Of a DNA stretch of 50,104 nt, positions 17,216-23,708 are shown piece by piece. Below the pieces are notes generated by a model. The model saw nothing but the letters and a program-made list of their open reading frames with translations. It was not told the DNA's origin and ran no database searches. The translations under genes were made by a program, and so were the position numbers. Positions within the stretch are counted from its first letter, which is position 1, and the number at the start of each line of letters is the position of its first letter. This DNA is from a virus, in IMG/VR virus record IMGVR_UViG_3300030045_000003, positions 1-50,104 of that record; one strand, 5' to 3'.

Positions 17216-17685
17216 GGCAACTCGATGGTTTCGCCAAACCGGCTGGCGACGTAGGCGCGCATGGCGGCGATGAGGGGCGTCTGGCCGGTAACTATGGGCT
17301 TTGATTTCTCACACGGGATAAGCCCCTCCCATTCCGTTTCGGCATCAACGCCGGAAAACCATTCCACGGTTGTGCGAATCCATCGCCCATCGATCCGCTC
17401 CGCCGGGGCGCCCTGGTGAAGCGCAATCCACTCCCGCTCGATGATTGGCCCACCAATGGCCCAAACAGTCGATGGCGAGTAGTACTGCGGGTCTTGGCGC
17501 ATCGGGTTGTTCGGGCGCAGCATGCAGTAAGACTTGCCGTCATCCTCCCTCAGAAACCACCCCGAAAACGTCGGGTCGAGCGTCAGCGTGGGGTAGTGCT
17601 CGTGCGCGGTCTTCCACTCGCCGCATTCAGCGACGGCGGCGTCCAGCAGGGCGCCGGTCAGGTCTGCTACTCGGTAGGTTGTCAT
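17212..17685 (-). CDS. DUF2591-like phage protein
   Basis: 157 residues from ATG 17685, preceded by GAGAGAGACAACG, the same ribosome-binding leader as the ParB-like gene. An in-frame extension upstream would read through the structured RNA leader and was rejected. The opening MTTYRVADLTGALLDAAVA and later features (LREDDGKSYCMLRPNNPMRQD, PIIERE) match small phage proteins of DUF2591, whose function is unknown. It is the first gene after the late-type promoter and its long structured leader, so it heads the leftward transcript that goes on to terminase. Confidence 0.72.
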   Translation of the reverse strand: MTTYRVADLTGALLDAAVAECGEWKTAHEHYPTLTLDPTFSGWFLREDDGKSYCMLRPNNPMRQDPQYYSPSTVWAIGGPIIEREWIALHQGAPAERIDGRWIRTTVEWFSGVDAETEWEGLIPCEKSKPIVTGQTPLIAAMRAYVASRFGETIELP

Positions 17686-17689
17686 CGTT

Positions 17690-18003
17690 GTCTCTCTCGT
17701 TTGAAGGGGGTGAGTCCTGGTGGAGTCGAACCACCCGCGCCATTCAGCTTTCGCTGGTGCCCGGCGTCCCACGTCCGGAAGACTCACCCTCAAGTCTGGA
17801 ACCCATCCCGATAGGGGATTTCGTCTCGCTGCTGGCTGCTCAGCACTTAGGCGCCTACGTTGGGTGCTTAGCAGCGTTCGCCGTCTAGAGCCCCAGACTT
17901 GAAGGCCCCGTCTCTCCGGGGTGTCACTGACGCTAGTTAGGTCGGCGAGTTCTCTGCTGGCCTATCTCGCTTTTCAGTCCAGCAGCCCCTTCGCGCTCAG
18001 TGA
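17690..18003 (-). ncRNA. Structured leader RNA of the leftward late transcript (three domains)
   Basis: Between the promoter at 18008-18036 and the first start codon at 17685 the RNA folds into three domains by direct inspection. Domain A: TCACTGA/TCAGTGA (18003-17997 with 17930-17924) enclosing a 7-bp CTGCTGG/CCAGCAG hairpin (17985-17954), plus CCCCG/CGGGG (17921-17906). Domain B: a 10-bp closing stem TCAAGTCTGG/CCAGACTTGA (17902-17893 with 17799-17790) around an 11-bp hairpin at 17875-17835. Domain C: an 11-bp stem GGGTGAGTCTT/AGGACTCACCC closing a tRNA-like cloverleaf (17789-17708) with a perfect T-arm (17735-17719) and a CAGC-GAAA-GCTG tetraloop hairpin where the anticodon arm should be. 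No open frame with coding character occupies it. Antitermination or another cis role is inferred. Confidence 0.6.
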
Positions 18004-18007
18004 TTGC

Positions 18008-18036
18008 AGTATCGGTGATCCGATAGTACAGGTCAA
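18008..18036 (-). promoter_or_regulatory. Leftward promoter P6 with internal operator (late/packaging unit)
   Basis: TTGACC (18036-18031), 17-nt spacer, GATACT (18013-18008). The perfect dyad TATCGG-TGAT-CCGATA occupies 18010-18025, overlapping the -10 by four bases, in the same register as the operators of the early promoters. Predicted start of transcription is near 18001, giving the long structured leader. It overlaps the last codons of the DUF1364 gene region only upstream (stop 18044). Confidence 0.8.
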
Positions 18037-18043
18037 GCGGTCT

Positions 18044-18523
18044 TTACAAAATGCCGTCGCGCTGAAGGATTCCCAGGCTGCGCAGGTGGCCCAGCATCCA
18101 ATCGATGTCCAGTTCATCGCGCGTCATGCCGCCCACCCCGGTCATCTGGTCGAAGGCGGCATCGCAGGAGGTACAGGCATAGGCCCCCATCAGGTCATCG
18201 GCCTTGGTGCCCATGCCGCGGCCACCTTCGCCCAGGCGCGCGCCCCAGCGAGCGTGCGACCAGATGGTCTTGGTGGGATCGTGCGAGCAAATGCCGACGT
18301 AGCGCACCTGACAGGGCTTGCCGCGCGCGCTCTCGCGAATGCGCCGGCCGCGCGCCTCTACCGCGTGCAGCGATGCCGGAACTCGTGCACTCGGCGATGC
18401 GCGGAATGCGTCCGGGTGATGCGCGATGGCTTCGGCCAGGCCGATGGACGGCGCTGGCGTGCGCGGCGTAATGGCGCCCTCCATGACCTTCTGCGGCCGG
18501 CGCTCGGCTTTGTTCCAGGTCAT
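18044..18523 (-). CDS. DUF1364 / YbcO-like endonuclease
   Basis: 159 residues from ATG 18523, which overlaps the stop of the 50-residue upstream gene. The core is a zinc/HNH-like fold: ARGKPCQVRYVGICSHDP with two cysteines, SHARWG with a histidine, and DLMGAYACTSCDAAFDQMTG with C-x2-C and the following acidic residues. YbcO-type proteins sit in lambdoid nin regions beside NinB and are thought to cut DNA or branched intermediates during recombination. Here it also follows NinB. A longer in-frame start at 18604 would run through the small upstream gene and is less likely. Confidence 0.78.
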   Translation of the reverse strand: MTWNKAERRPQKVMEGAITPRTPAPSIGLAEAIAHHPDAFRASPSARVPASLHAVEARGRRIRESARGKPCQVRYVGICSHDPTKTIWSHARWGARLGEGGRGMGTKADDLMGAYACTSCDAAFDQMTGVGGMTRDELDIDWMLGHLRSLGILQRDGIL

Positions 18524-18675
18524 CCGATTTCCCGAGCGCGCATCTCGCGGGCAATCGCCTGCGCGCGCCGGATCAGCTTGCGGCGCCGAAAGAACGCCCA
18601 CCACGGCAGGATGTCATGCGCGCGCAGGAGGGCGACAGCCACGCGAGCGTTCTCGAAGTCTCGGACGGTCATCAT
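18520..18675 (-). CDS. Small coupled gene between NinB and the DUF1364 nuclease
   Basis: 51 residues (or 50, starting at the second of two adjacent ATG codons). The start overlaps the NinB stop (ATGATGA arrangement) and its TGA overlaps the next ATG, so it is coupled on both sides. It contains ILPWWAFFRRRKLIRRAQ, an amphipathic and strongly basic helix, and has no zinc motif. This coupling is the main evidence that it is translated. Function unknown. Confidence 0.6.
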   Translation of the reverse strand: MMTVRDFENARVAVALLRAHDILPWWAFFRRRKLIRRAQAIAREMRAREIG

Positions 18676-19076
18676 TGCGCCACCTCACTGGATTCGATGC
18701 TATTCATCGCCATGAAGGCGAGCGTGTATTCGATCAGGCTGGCTGTGCGCCGAACGCTCATGAGCGCGGTCGATTCGCGCAGGTTCACTAACTCGCCTTC
18801 CAGGCCCGGAACGATGTCGTGTTCTTCCTTGGTTGCGAAGGCGTGTCCCGACACCAGCAAATTCTTCCACTGCAGCAGTGTGCGCGGCTTGCCGGCCCAG
18901 TGCAATCCGCTCTTTGCGATGTCGCCGCAGCAGGCGTGAAACTTTGCGTTCGCCAATTGCGTTCGAGACGGCGCGCTAATCGTCACTGCGTACCCGTCTG
19001 GTGCAGACCTGACGGCCTCGGATGCGCGCTGGCGCGCAACAGCGTGCGCCAGCACAAATATTTTTCTATCTGACAC
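18672..19076 (-). CDS. ninB: NinB-type recombination mediator
   Basis: 134 residues, the usual length of NinB (lambda Orf). Typical features are the N-terminal KIFVLAHAVARQRASEAVRSAPDGY, the segment SRTQLANAKFHACCGDIAK and WKNLLVSGHAFATK. In lambda, NinB/Orf is a dimer that binds single-stranded DNA and can replace host RecFOR in loading recombinase. Here it could help the phage's RecT or host RecA. It is followed by the coupled 50-residue gene and a DUF1364 nuclease, a nin-like cluster; its start overlaps the upstream HNH gene by 11 nt. Confidence 0.85.
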   Translation of the reverse strand: MSDRKIFVLAHAVARQRASEAVRSAPDGYAVTISAPSRTQLANAKFHACCGDIAKSGLHWAGKPRTLLQWKNLLVSGHAFATKEEHDIVPGLEGELVNLRESTALMSVRRTASLIEYTLAFMAMNSIESSEVAQ

Positions 19077-19698
19077 GCGGCTCGATCCCTAGCGCCTGAA
19101 GAAGACTCCAGCCGCGGTACATGAGAATGCTGACGGTTCCCGGCTTCAGCCCGAATTTTCTTGCCCAGTCGGTGAGAATCAAAGACTCGCCGTCGATTTC
19201 GAATCGAATAGTGTTTCTTTTGTTTCTAGCCTGCTCGGATCGCGTGGCCAAGCGACAGTTGCCCGGCTCATAGTTTCCGTCTGAATCAATGCGATCTATC
19301 GAATGACCAACCGGTCGTTCCCCCATGTCCGCCAGGAACAATCCGAAGTCTGACCACCTCTCGCAAACCGTGATTCCACGCCCTCCGTACCTCAGATACC
19401 CGTTTGCGTTTGGGTCGGAGCATCGAGACCTCATCTGAGCCCACGAACTGTACGCCCCGCCATGCTTCGCGCGCCAATATGCAGCCGACTTTTGACGATC
19501 CCTCTGCATGTCCGAGAAGGCACACCCGCAAGACGTTGTGCGCCCGTTACAGACTGACTGCGCGAGGATTACCTTCTTGGTGCCGCAGTCACAAACGCAT
19601 TTGACAAGCCTGTAGCGCTTCCCGCACGGCTGGATATAAAAACCGGCGTCACCACAAATCGTCAGTCGACCAAATTTCTTGCCGTCAAGACTTTTCAT
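19066..19698 (-). CDS. HNH-type homing endonuclease
   Basis: 210 residues from ATG 19698. The N-terminal DGKKFGRLTICG and VCDCGTKK with CGCAF form a zinc-binding region often found before phage HNH domains. The nuclease core carries SWAQMRSRCSDPNANGYL, YGGRGITVCERW, DMGERPVGHSIDRID and GNCRLATRSEQARNKR, the conserved signature of this large free-standing family. A C-terminal HTH-like segment (LTDWARKFGLKPGTVSILMY) would bind DNA. It interrupts a run of small replication-region genes, overlapping both neighbours by a few bases, as expected for a selfish element. Confidence 0.88.
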   Translation of the reverse strand: MKSLDGKKFGRLTICGDAGFYIQPCGKRYRLVKCVCDCGTKKVILAQSVCNGRTTSCGCAFSDMQRDRQKSAAYWRAKHGGAYSSWAQMRSRCSDPNANGYLRYGGRGITVCERWSDFGLFLADMGERPVGHSIDRIDSDGNYEPGNCRLATRSEQARNKRNTIRFEIDGESLILTDWARKFGLKPGTVSILMYRGWSLLQALGIEPRVR

Positions 19699-19963
19699 TT
19701 TGAGACCCCATGCGCTTGCGCTCTGCCTCCCATACGCGCGCCACGGCCTCGCGCAAGCGCTTCTCTGCTTCCGCGCCCTCAAGCTGCCCGACGCTCACGT
19801 AGTACGCTTCACGCCGGCCGCGGTTCGCCTTGCCAAGCATGCCCATCACGCGCTTGACGTGCTCATTGCGCGCCATGCATTCCAGCTTCCAGCCTTCCGA
19901 CCAGGTGTCGGTGACGGTGCCGTCCAGCAGCACCACGCGAGGCCGAACGCCGTCGTATTTCAT
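19685..19963 (-). CDS. Small early protein, unknown (helical C-terminus)
   Basis: 92 residues. The N-terminal half is mixed (MKYDGVRPRVVLLDGT, WKLECMARNEHVKRVMGM) and the C-terminal half is a charged helix (GAEAEKRLREAVARVWEAERKRM). The start overlaps the upstream HTH gene by four bases (ATGA) and its end overlaps the HNH gene by 14 nt. Part of the leftward replication/recombination operon; no function recognised. Confidence 0.62.
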   Translation of the reverse strand: MKYDGVRPRVVLLDGTVTDTWSEGWKLECMARNEHVKRVMGMLGKANRGRREAYYVSVGQLEGAEAEKRLREAVARVWEAERKRMGSQNEKS

Positions 19964-20190
19964 GGCTCCATGTCCTCAAGCTCAAACGGGTATCGCTGCC
20001 ATTCGTATTCCATCGACCCAGCCCCGGAAGTGCCCGGCGGCGGCATGCGCAAGCCCTTCTTGCGGATCACGCCAGCCTCGTGCAGCACGATCATCCAGGC
20101 GCGCAATGTCGGCTCGCTCATTTCGATCATGCCCAAGATGTCCGACTTCGTGCGCGGGGCTTTCATGAGGCATGCCACCAGCTCCGCCAC
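19960..20190 (-). CDS. Winged-helix DNA-binding protein
   Basis: 76 residues starting at GTG 20190, the only start in frame after an upstream stop. Residues 1-45 (VACLMKAPRTKSDILGMIEMSEPTLRAW and the following EAGVIRKKG) fit a small winged helix that reads as an HTH plus wing. It is followed by a short acidic tail. Likely a transcription or replication accessory in the leftward early unit. The spacing of the start from a good ribosome-binding site is poor; a GAGGAAAGG lies over 20 nt upstream, so coupling to the previous gene is likely. Confidence 0.6.
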   Translation of the reverse strand: MAELVACLMKAPRTKSDILGMIEMSEPTLRAWMIVLHEAGVIRKKGLRMPPPGTSGAGSMEYEWQRYPFELEDMEP

Positions 20191-20223
20191 AGCAGGTTTC
20201 TTGCGGTCGCATTTTGCCTTTCC

Positions 20224-20418
20224 TCAGTCCTTTTCGGTATCGCTCCACGGCTTGGCCGGGGCGGTTGTTGGTGCCTTCAGAGGCGCAGGGCGCGCGCCAG
20301 GCGCGTGGCGCATGCAGACCGGCCCTATCGCGCTGAAGCTGGTGACCCAGCGGGCCGTGCAACCAGGGTATCGGCACCGGGACAGGTGCTCGCGTTCGGC
20401 GGCGGTAAGGCGCGGCAT
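20224..20418 (-). CDS. Small zinc-finger-like protein
   Basis: 64 residues from ATG 20418, two bases after the stop of the replication-P-like gene. A longer frame upstream overlaps that gene and was rejected. CRYPGC and VCMRH form a C-x4-C...C-x2-H metal site; the rest is Pro/Ala-rich. Such single-finger proteins are common in phage replication regions. Function unknown. Confidence 0.6.
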   Translation of the reverse strand: MPRLTAAEREHLSRCRYPGCTARWVTSFSAIGPVCMRHAPGARPAPLKAPTTAPAKPWSDTEKD

Positions 20419-20420
20419 GG

Positions 20421-20879
20421 TCAGACGCTCGCGGGCTGATCTTCGCTCAGGGCTCCGCGCCACATTTCTCGCTGCTCCAGCGTCAGGCGCTCGCCGCTTT
20501 CCTCCCGAGCCTTGAGCGCGTGCGCCCAGTCCTTGTTCCCAGTGTTCCGCACCGGCTTGAAGCTGGCGCGCGTAGCCGCGATGACTTCGGGGCTCACGAC
20601 GTCGGTCTTTGGCGGCGCGAGCATCAGTTCGTTCGCCCGCGGTGCCTGCCGGCACAGATCGCGGAATTGCAGGACGGTCGGCGCGCGGTCGGCCGGCAGG
20701 TATTGCAGCGCGTAGCCGATGGCTTCGGGCATCTTCTCGAAGCCGCCGAGTTCGTGTGCCCAGTTGCTTTTGACGTCAGTGGCCGGCATGGAACCATAGC
20801 GGCGCATGAACTCGTCCCCGTAGGTGAGCGTGAGCTTCGTGAAAATCTTATCGATCCAGGCGGCGGGGAGTGACATCAA
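20421..20879 (-). CDS. Replication protein, P-like (helicase-loader candidate)
   Basis: 152 residues. The N-terminal half (PAAWIDKIFTKLTLTYGD, WAHELGGFEKMPEAIGYALQ and LQFRDLCRQAP) resembles proteobacterial phage proteins encoded next to an O-like initiator. In lambdoid phages the second gene of this pair brings the host replicative helicase to the origin. No Walker motif is present, as in lambda P. It overlaps the initiator gene's end by 32 nt. The helicase-loader role is inferred from position and resemblance. Confidence 0.65.
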   Translation of the reverse strand: MMSLPAAWIDKIFTKLTLTYGDEFMRRYGSMPATDVKSNWAHELGGFEKMPEAIGYALQYLPADRAPTVLQFRDLCRQAPRANELMLAPPKTDVVSPEVIAATRASFKPVRNTGNKDWAHALKAREESGERLTLEQREMWRGALSEDQPASV

Positions 20880-21705
20880 AAATCTCCTGTGTGGGTTGGT
20901 TCGTCTTTGCGGCGGGCGCGCGGCCCAGGTTGCCGCCTGTCATTTCGTAAACCCGTTCAGCGGCTAGGCGGTCGTCGCGCTCGCGGAACGATTCAGAAGG
21001 CGCCGATCTGCCCCGAGAGGGGCGAACAGACTCATTGCGAACCCAGGTTCGCCACGTCGCCTGCCAATCGACCTTGCGCGCGGCAGCGCCGGCCTTGGCC
21101 TTCCAGAAGTCGGCGAAGCTGCACGCGACCTCATTCGCATCAAGATCAGGGCGCTTTGATCGGCAGTAGTCGAGCCATTCACTTGGGCAAACCCAGTCGG
21201 CAGGAAGGCGAGAGCCAGCAGGCGAACGCTCTCTCTTCTCTTTCTTTTCCTCTGCCTTTGCTTCTACCTCTGTATCTGTATCTGTATGGTTTGAAAGCGT
21301 TGAATTCTGTTGAGATTCAACATTCTCAACATTTTTCAACTTTCTTACGGTGTGGTAGTAGCTCCTGTGGTACTGGCGGCGCTCATCTTCGGATTTGATG
21401 TCGCGATACTTGAGGTAGTTCACGATCCTCCACCCCCACGGGCGGTGGTCGTCCAAAGGAACGATGCGGCGCCCGTCTTCGCCTGGAGTCCGACTGTAGG
21501 GATCGGGCTTCATGAGCGCGTCGATCCCCTTCTCAATGATCGGAAGGGGAATTGTCGTGCGGCGCGCAAGGGCTGGGATCGTCAAGTCAACCTCGCCATT
21601 TTTGTCGGCCAAGACGATCATTTGCTGGAACGTGACGATCGCCTCCCAGGGGCCGGCCGTCCCGAGCGTGCCGTCGTACATCTGCTGAAAAACCTTCCCG
21701 AACAT
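20848..21705 (-). CDS. Replication initiator, O-like
   Basis: 285 residues. The N-terminal DNA-binding domain (about 1-110) begins MFGKVFQQMYDGTL and includes WEAIVTFQQMIVLADKNGEVD, with winged-helix character, and GWRIVNYLKYR. The middle (115-150) is low-complexity and Asn/Ser/Glu/Lys-rich, and its DNA is AT-rich with repeated TTCAAC/GTTGA words, like the lambda origin inside gene O. The C-terminal part (about 160-285) has SRLPADWVCPSEWLDYC and WQATWRTWVRNE, typical of phage initiator C-domains that contact the P-like protein. The ATG at 21705 lies within a large palindrome; an internal ATG at 21681 has a better ribosome-binding site. Confidence 0.78.
   Translation of the reverse strand: MFGKVFQQMYDGTLGTAGPWEAIVTFQQMIVLADKNGEVDLTIPALARRTTIPLPIIEKGIDALMKPDPYSRTPGEDGRRIVPLDDHRPWGWRIVNYLKYRDIKSEDERRQYHRSYYHTVRKLKNVENVESQQNSTLSNHTDTDTEVEAKAEEKKEKRERSPAGSRLPADWVCPSEWLDYCRSKRPDLDANEVACSFADFWKAKAGAAARKVDWQATWRTWVRNESVRPSRGRSAPSESFRERDDRLAAERVYEMTGGNLGRAPAAKTNQPTQEIFDVTPRRLDR
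21270..21340. other. AT-rich iteron-like segment inside the initiator gene (origin candidate)
   Basis: In a high-GC genome this stretch is conspicuously AT-rich. It holds TGTATC repeated three times (about 21270-21287), then GTTGAATTCTGTTGAG (21299-21314) followed by TTCAACATTCTCAAC and TTTTTCAAC. The same words form the palindrome upstream of the gene. This parallels iterons plus AT-rich unwinding region inside lambda gene O. Origin function is inferred. Confidence 0.5.
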
Positions 21706-21744
21706 TCAACACTTTCAACATTGCAATGTTTGAATTGTGTTGAA
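21705..21744. promoter_or_regulatory. 40-bp dyad over the initiator gene start (operator/origin element)
   Basis: Arms TTCAACAC (21705-21712) and GTGTTGAA (21737-21744), with inner arms TTCAACATTG and CAATGTTTGAA meeting at about 21723. It covers the -10 box, the predicted transcription start and the first ATG of the initiator gene, so a bound protein, probably the initiator itself, would block its own expression. The half-site TTCAACA recurs inside the gene. Confidence 0.6.
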
Positions 21745-21762
21745 CGATACCGGGCACGTCAA
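21734..21762 (-). promoter_or_regulatory. Leftward promoter of the replication genes
   Basis: TTGACG (21762-21757), 17-nt spacer, CACAAT (21739-21734). Lies after a strong terminator and just upstream of the O-like gene. It lacks the TMTCGG/CCGATA operator of the other promoters and carries the TTCAACA dyad instead. Confidence 0.55.
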
Positions 21763-21850
21763 CCCCTGACCAGCAGAAACGTCCAGAATCTTTTGCATTG
21801 GATGAGTGGGGTTTTCCGTTCGGCGGCACACATAGACACCCGGCAGGCAG

Positions 21851-21882
21851 GAAAAAGCCCGCTGGCGCGAACGCGAGCGGGC
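21851..21882 (-). terminator. Intrinsic terminator between the HNH gene and the replication genes
   Basis: On the minus strand GCCCGCT (21882-21876), 12-nt loop, AGCGGGC (21863-21857), then TTTTTCC. It separates the regulator/ParB/HNH unit from the O/P unit. The rest of the 206-bp gap 21706-21911 holds the replication promoter and dyad. Confidence 0.85.
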
Positions 21883-21911
21883 GAACCGGCGTGAGGCCGG
21901 GAGGGAGGAAG

Positions 21912-22406
21912 TCAGAATTCGATCTCGGACGGGTCGGGTTCGTAGTTTTCGACGGGTGCGCGCGTCAGGCTGCGCTGGTAGGAACGCTCTTTGCTTGCGC
22001 GGATGTTCTCGGATTGCGTCAGCAGTTCCAAGTGACCCGGGCGACGGCAACCCGTGGACTCGCACCGATGCTCGACCTGTAGGCCGCTGGCGCGAAGCTC
22101 CAGGTAGGCCAGATACAGGTCGTCGCGCTCCATCGGCCCCAGGTGGTCCAGCAGGAAGGCCAGAATGTGGGCGCTCAGGCGCTTCTGCTTGCCTCCCAGG
22201 CCGGCAATGCGCAGATCAATCCGCGAGTAGCCAAAGCGGCAGCGCGGGCCGCTCGTGGCGCACCAGCACTCGCCCAGGGCATCGTCGGCACCGTACCATT
22301 GCCATGCGGGCTCAGTGCCGGCCCGCAGCGACTCGGCGGTGACCGGAATCGGCTTCGTCACGGAGTTTAGGCGGGGCTCTCGTCGAACAGCGAGCCGTCC
22401 TGTCAT
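21912..22406 (-). CDS. HNH-fold nuclease-like protein
   Basis: 164 residues if started at ATG 22406; a GTG at 22361 would remove most of the 95-nt overlap with the ParB-like gene and gives 149. The core GECWCATSGPRCRFGYSRI, then SAHILAFLLDHLG, LQVEHRCESTGCRRPGHLEL and TQSENIR, matches the HNH family common in proteobacterial phages, with histidine, two cysteines and the final N. Such proteins may be free-standing homing enzymes or packaging-linked nickases. The gene is followed by a strong terminator. Confidence 0.78.
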   Translation of the reverse strand: MTGRLAVRREPRLNSVTKPIPVTAESLRAGTEPAWQWYGADDALGECWCATSGPRCRFGYSRIDLRIAGLGGKQKRLSAHILAFLLDHLGPMERDDLYLAYLELRASGLQVEHRCESTGCRRPGHLELLTQSENIRASKERSYQRSLTRAPVENYEPDPSEIEF

Positions 22407-23235
22407 CGACCTGCGGCTGGTCAGGCGCGCCGCCTAGCACCCAGGCAAGCGCCGCAAGGTAGCCGTCGCGATAGCCCGTTTCCTTGGCGCTCGACTGAAG
22501 CACATAGTCGGACTCGATTTCCTTGCGGGTCTTGAGCCGCGGGCGCGCGTCAGCCTGCACAATGGCTCGCTTGGCCTTCGCTTTGGCGTGCCCGGTCTTG
22601 CCGGCCGTCGCCTCGATCAGTTCGCGCACCTTGGCAGACTGTTCGGTCGGCTTCAGCTTGGACAGCACGCGAGCTTCGGTGACGCCGATTTGGCCGCTCT
22701 CGACGGCATCACGGACAGCCTTGGAGCACTCCAGCAGCGCCAGCGTATTCTGGACGGTCAGCTTGTTGACGCCGAACGCGAGCGCGACCTGTTCGTCATC
22801 GCGGCCCAGGTTCTTGAGCCGCTGCATCTTGGCGGCACGCACCATCGGCGGATCGGCCTGGCGGACTTCGTTGGTTGCCACCATGATGCCCATGAGCGTG
22901 GCCGAATCGTCGCCCTTGCGCGTGCTGGCGGGCACCAGCAGCGTAGGCAGACCGGCCCTCTCCAGGCGCTCATTTGCCACCAAGGCGTGACGGACGCGCT
23001 GCCGACCATCGACCACCAGGACATCGCCCGTCTCCAGGTCGCGCGTGACGATGACAGGTTCCAGTACGCCGAACGCCTGGATGTTGCGCACCATCATTTC
23101 GTCAATGGGCAGGTTGATCCGCTCATCGAAAAGCGGGTGCGCGGGATCGGTGACGATCTTGAGCTTTTCGGGCGCGAACGACAGCAGGTTCGTGCTGCCA
23201 TCAGCATCCCACACGTCTTTAGACGATCTTCCCAT
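22312..23235 (-). CDS. ParB/Spo0J-like DNA-binding protein
   Basis: 307 residues. The ParB N-domain has INLPIDEMMVRNIQAFGVLE, VVDGRQRVRHALVANERL (the arginine-containing box around residue 80) and ATNEVRQADPPMVRAAKMQRL. It is followed by an HTH (DDEQVALAFGVNKLTVQNTL, about 147-166) and a C-terminal region with basic residues. No ParA partner is encoded anywhere in the window. Stand-alone phage ParB-like proteins are thought to act as CTP/ATP-dependent nucleases, regulators or segregation factors. The start has the leader GAGAGAGACAAC, also used by the DUF2591 gene. Confidence 0.85.
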   Translation of the reverse strand: MGRSSKDVWDADGSTNLLSFAPEKLKIVTDPAHPLFDERINLPIDEMMVRNIQAFGVLEPVIVTRDLETGDVLVVDGRQRVRHALVANERLERAGLPTLLVPASTRKGDDSATLMGIMVATNEVRQADPPMVRAAKMQRLKNLGRDDEQVALAFGVNKLTVQNTLALLECSKAVRDAVESGQIGVTEARVLSKLKPTEQSAKVRELIEATAGKTGHAKAKAKRAIVQADARPRLKTRKEIESDYVLQSSAKETGYRDGYLAALAWVLGGAPDQPQVDDRTARCSTRAPPKLRDEADSGHRRVAAGRH

Positions 23236-23245
23236 GTTGTCTCTC

Positions 23246-23443
23246 TCAGTGAACCGCGAGTTCGCGGATGGGTTGCACGGTCACGCACTCGAATGCGTCG
23301 GCCGCCGTGATGATGTTCAAGCGAAAACCAAGCGCCCGTGCTGCCACCCTGAGCGATTCGGCCTGCCCGCGGATTTCGCTCGCGAACTGTTCGGCCGCAA
23401 TCTCCGCGATTTGCGCTTCAGTGAGGAATTGCATCGGGTGCAT
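23246..23443 (-). CDS. Small early protein, unknown
   Basis: 65 residues, mostly helical (TEAQIAEIAAEQFASEIRGQ, ESLRVAARALGF), then a short beta segment. It ends ten bases before the ParB-like start and lies in the leftward early operon. No recognised family. Confidence 0.55.
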   Translation of the reverse strand: MHPMQFLTEAQIAEIAAEQFASEIRGQAESLRVAARALGFRLNIITAADAFECVTVQPIRELAVH

Positions 23444-23462
23444 GGTGCTTCTCCGTCAAGGG

Positions 23463-23708
23463 CTAGACGCCTATGAAGTGCACATAGTCGCGATCTTTTT
23501 GCGAGTGGTGCACGGTATCGATGTTGACACCGCCGAAATCGGTTACAGCGCTGAGCGAGCGCACGAGTCCAAGAATCGCGAGGTCGGCCTGTTCCAGTGC
23601 GCGCCGAATGATTGCGACCCGTTCGGCGTCGGCTGCGTTTGCCGCATCGTCCAGGTCAGGCGACGGGCTTTCCAGGTACTTCAGGGCTGCGATGACTTCC
23701 GGCTTCAT
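23463..23708 (-). CDS. Small early protein, unknown
   Basis: 81 residues, two helical segments rich in Asp/Ala (LDDAANAADAERVAIIRRAL) and a His-rich end (VHHSQKDRDYVHF). Its start overlaps the regulator gene's stop (ATGA), so the two are co-translated. No recognised family. Confidence 0.58.
   Translation of the reverse strand: MKPEVIAALKYLESPSPDLDDAANAADAERVAIIRRALEQADLAILGLVRSLSAVTDFGGVNIDTVHHSQKDRDYVHFIGV

Noticed and set aside
17711-17785. Functional tRNA gene
   Set aside because: Acceptor and T-arm fit, but there is no D-arm with the normal 2-nt spacer and no 7-nt anticodon loop.
22312-23235. Complete plasmid-type partition system
   Set aside because: No ParA-like Walker ATPase anywhere and no clear parS repeat cluster was seen.
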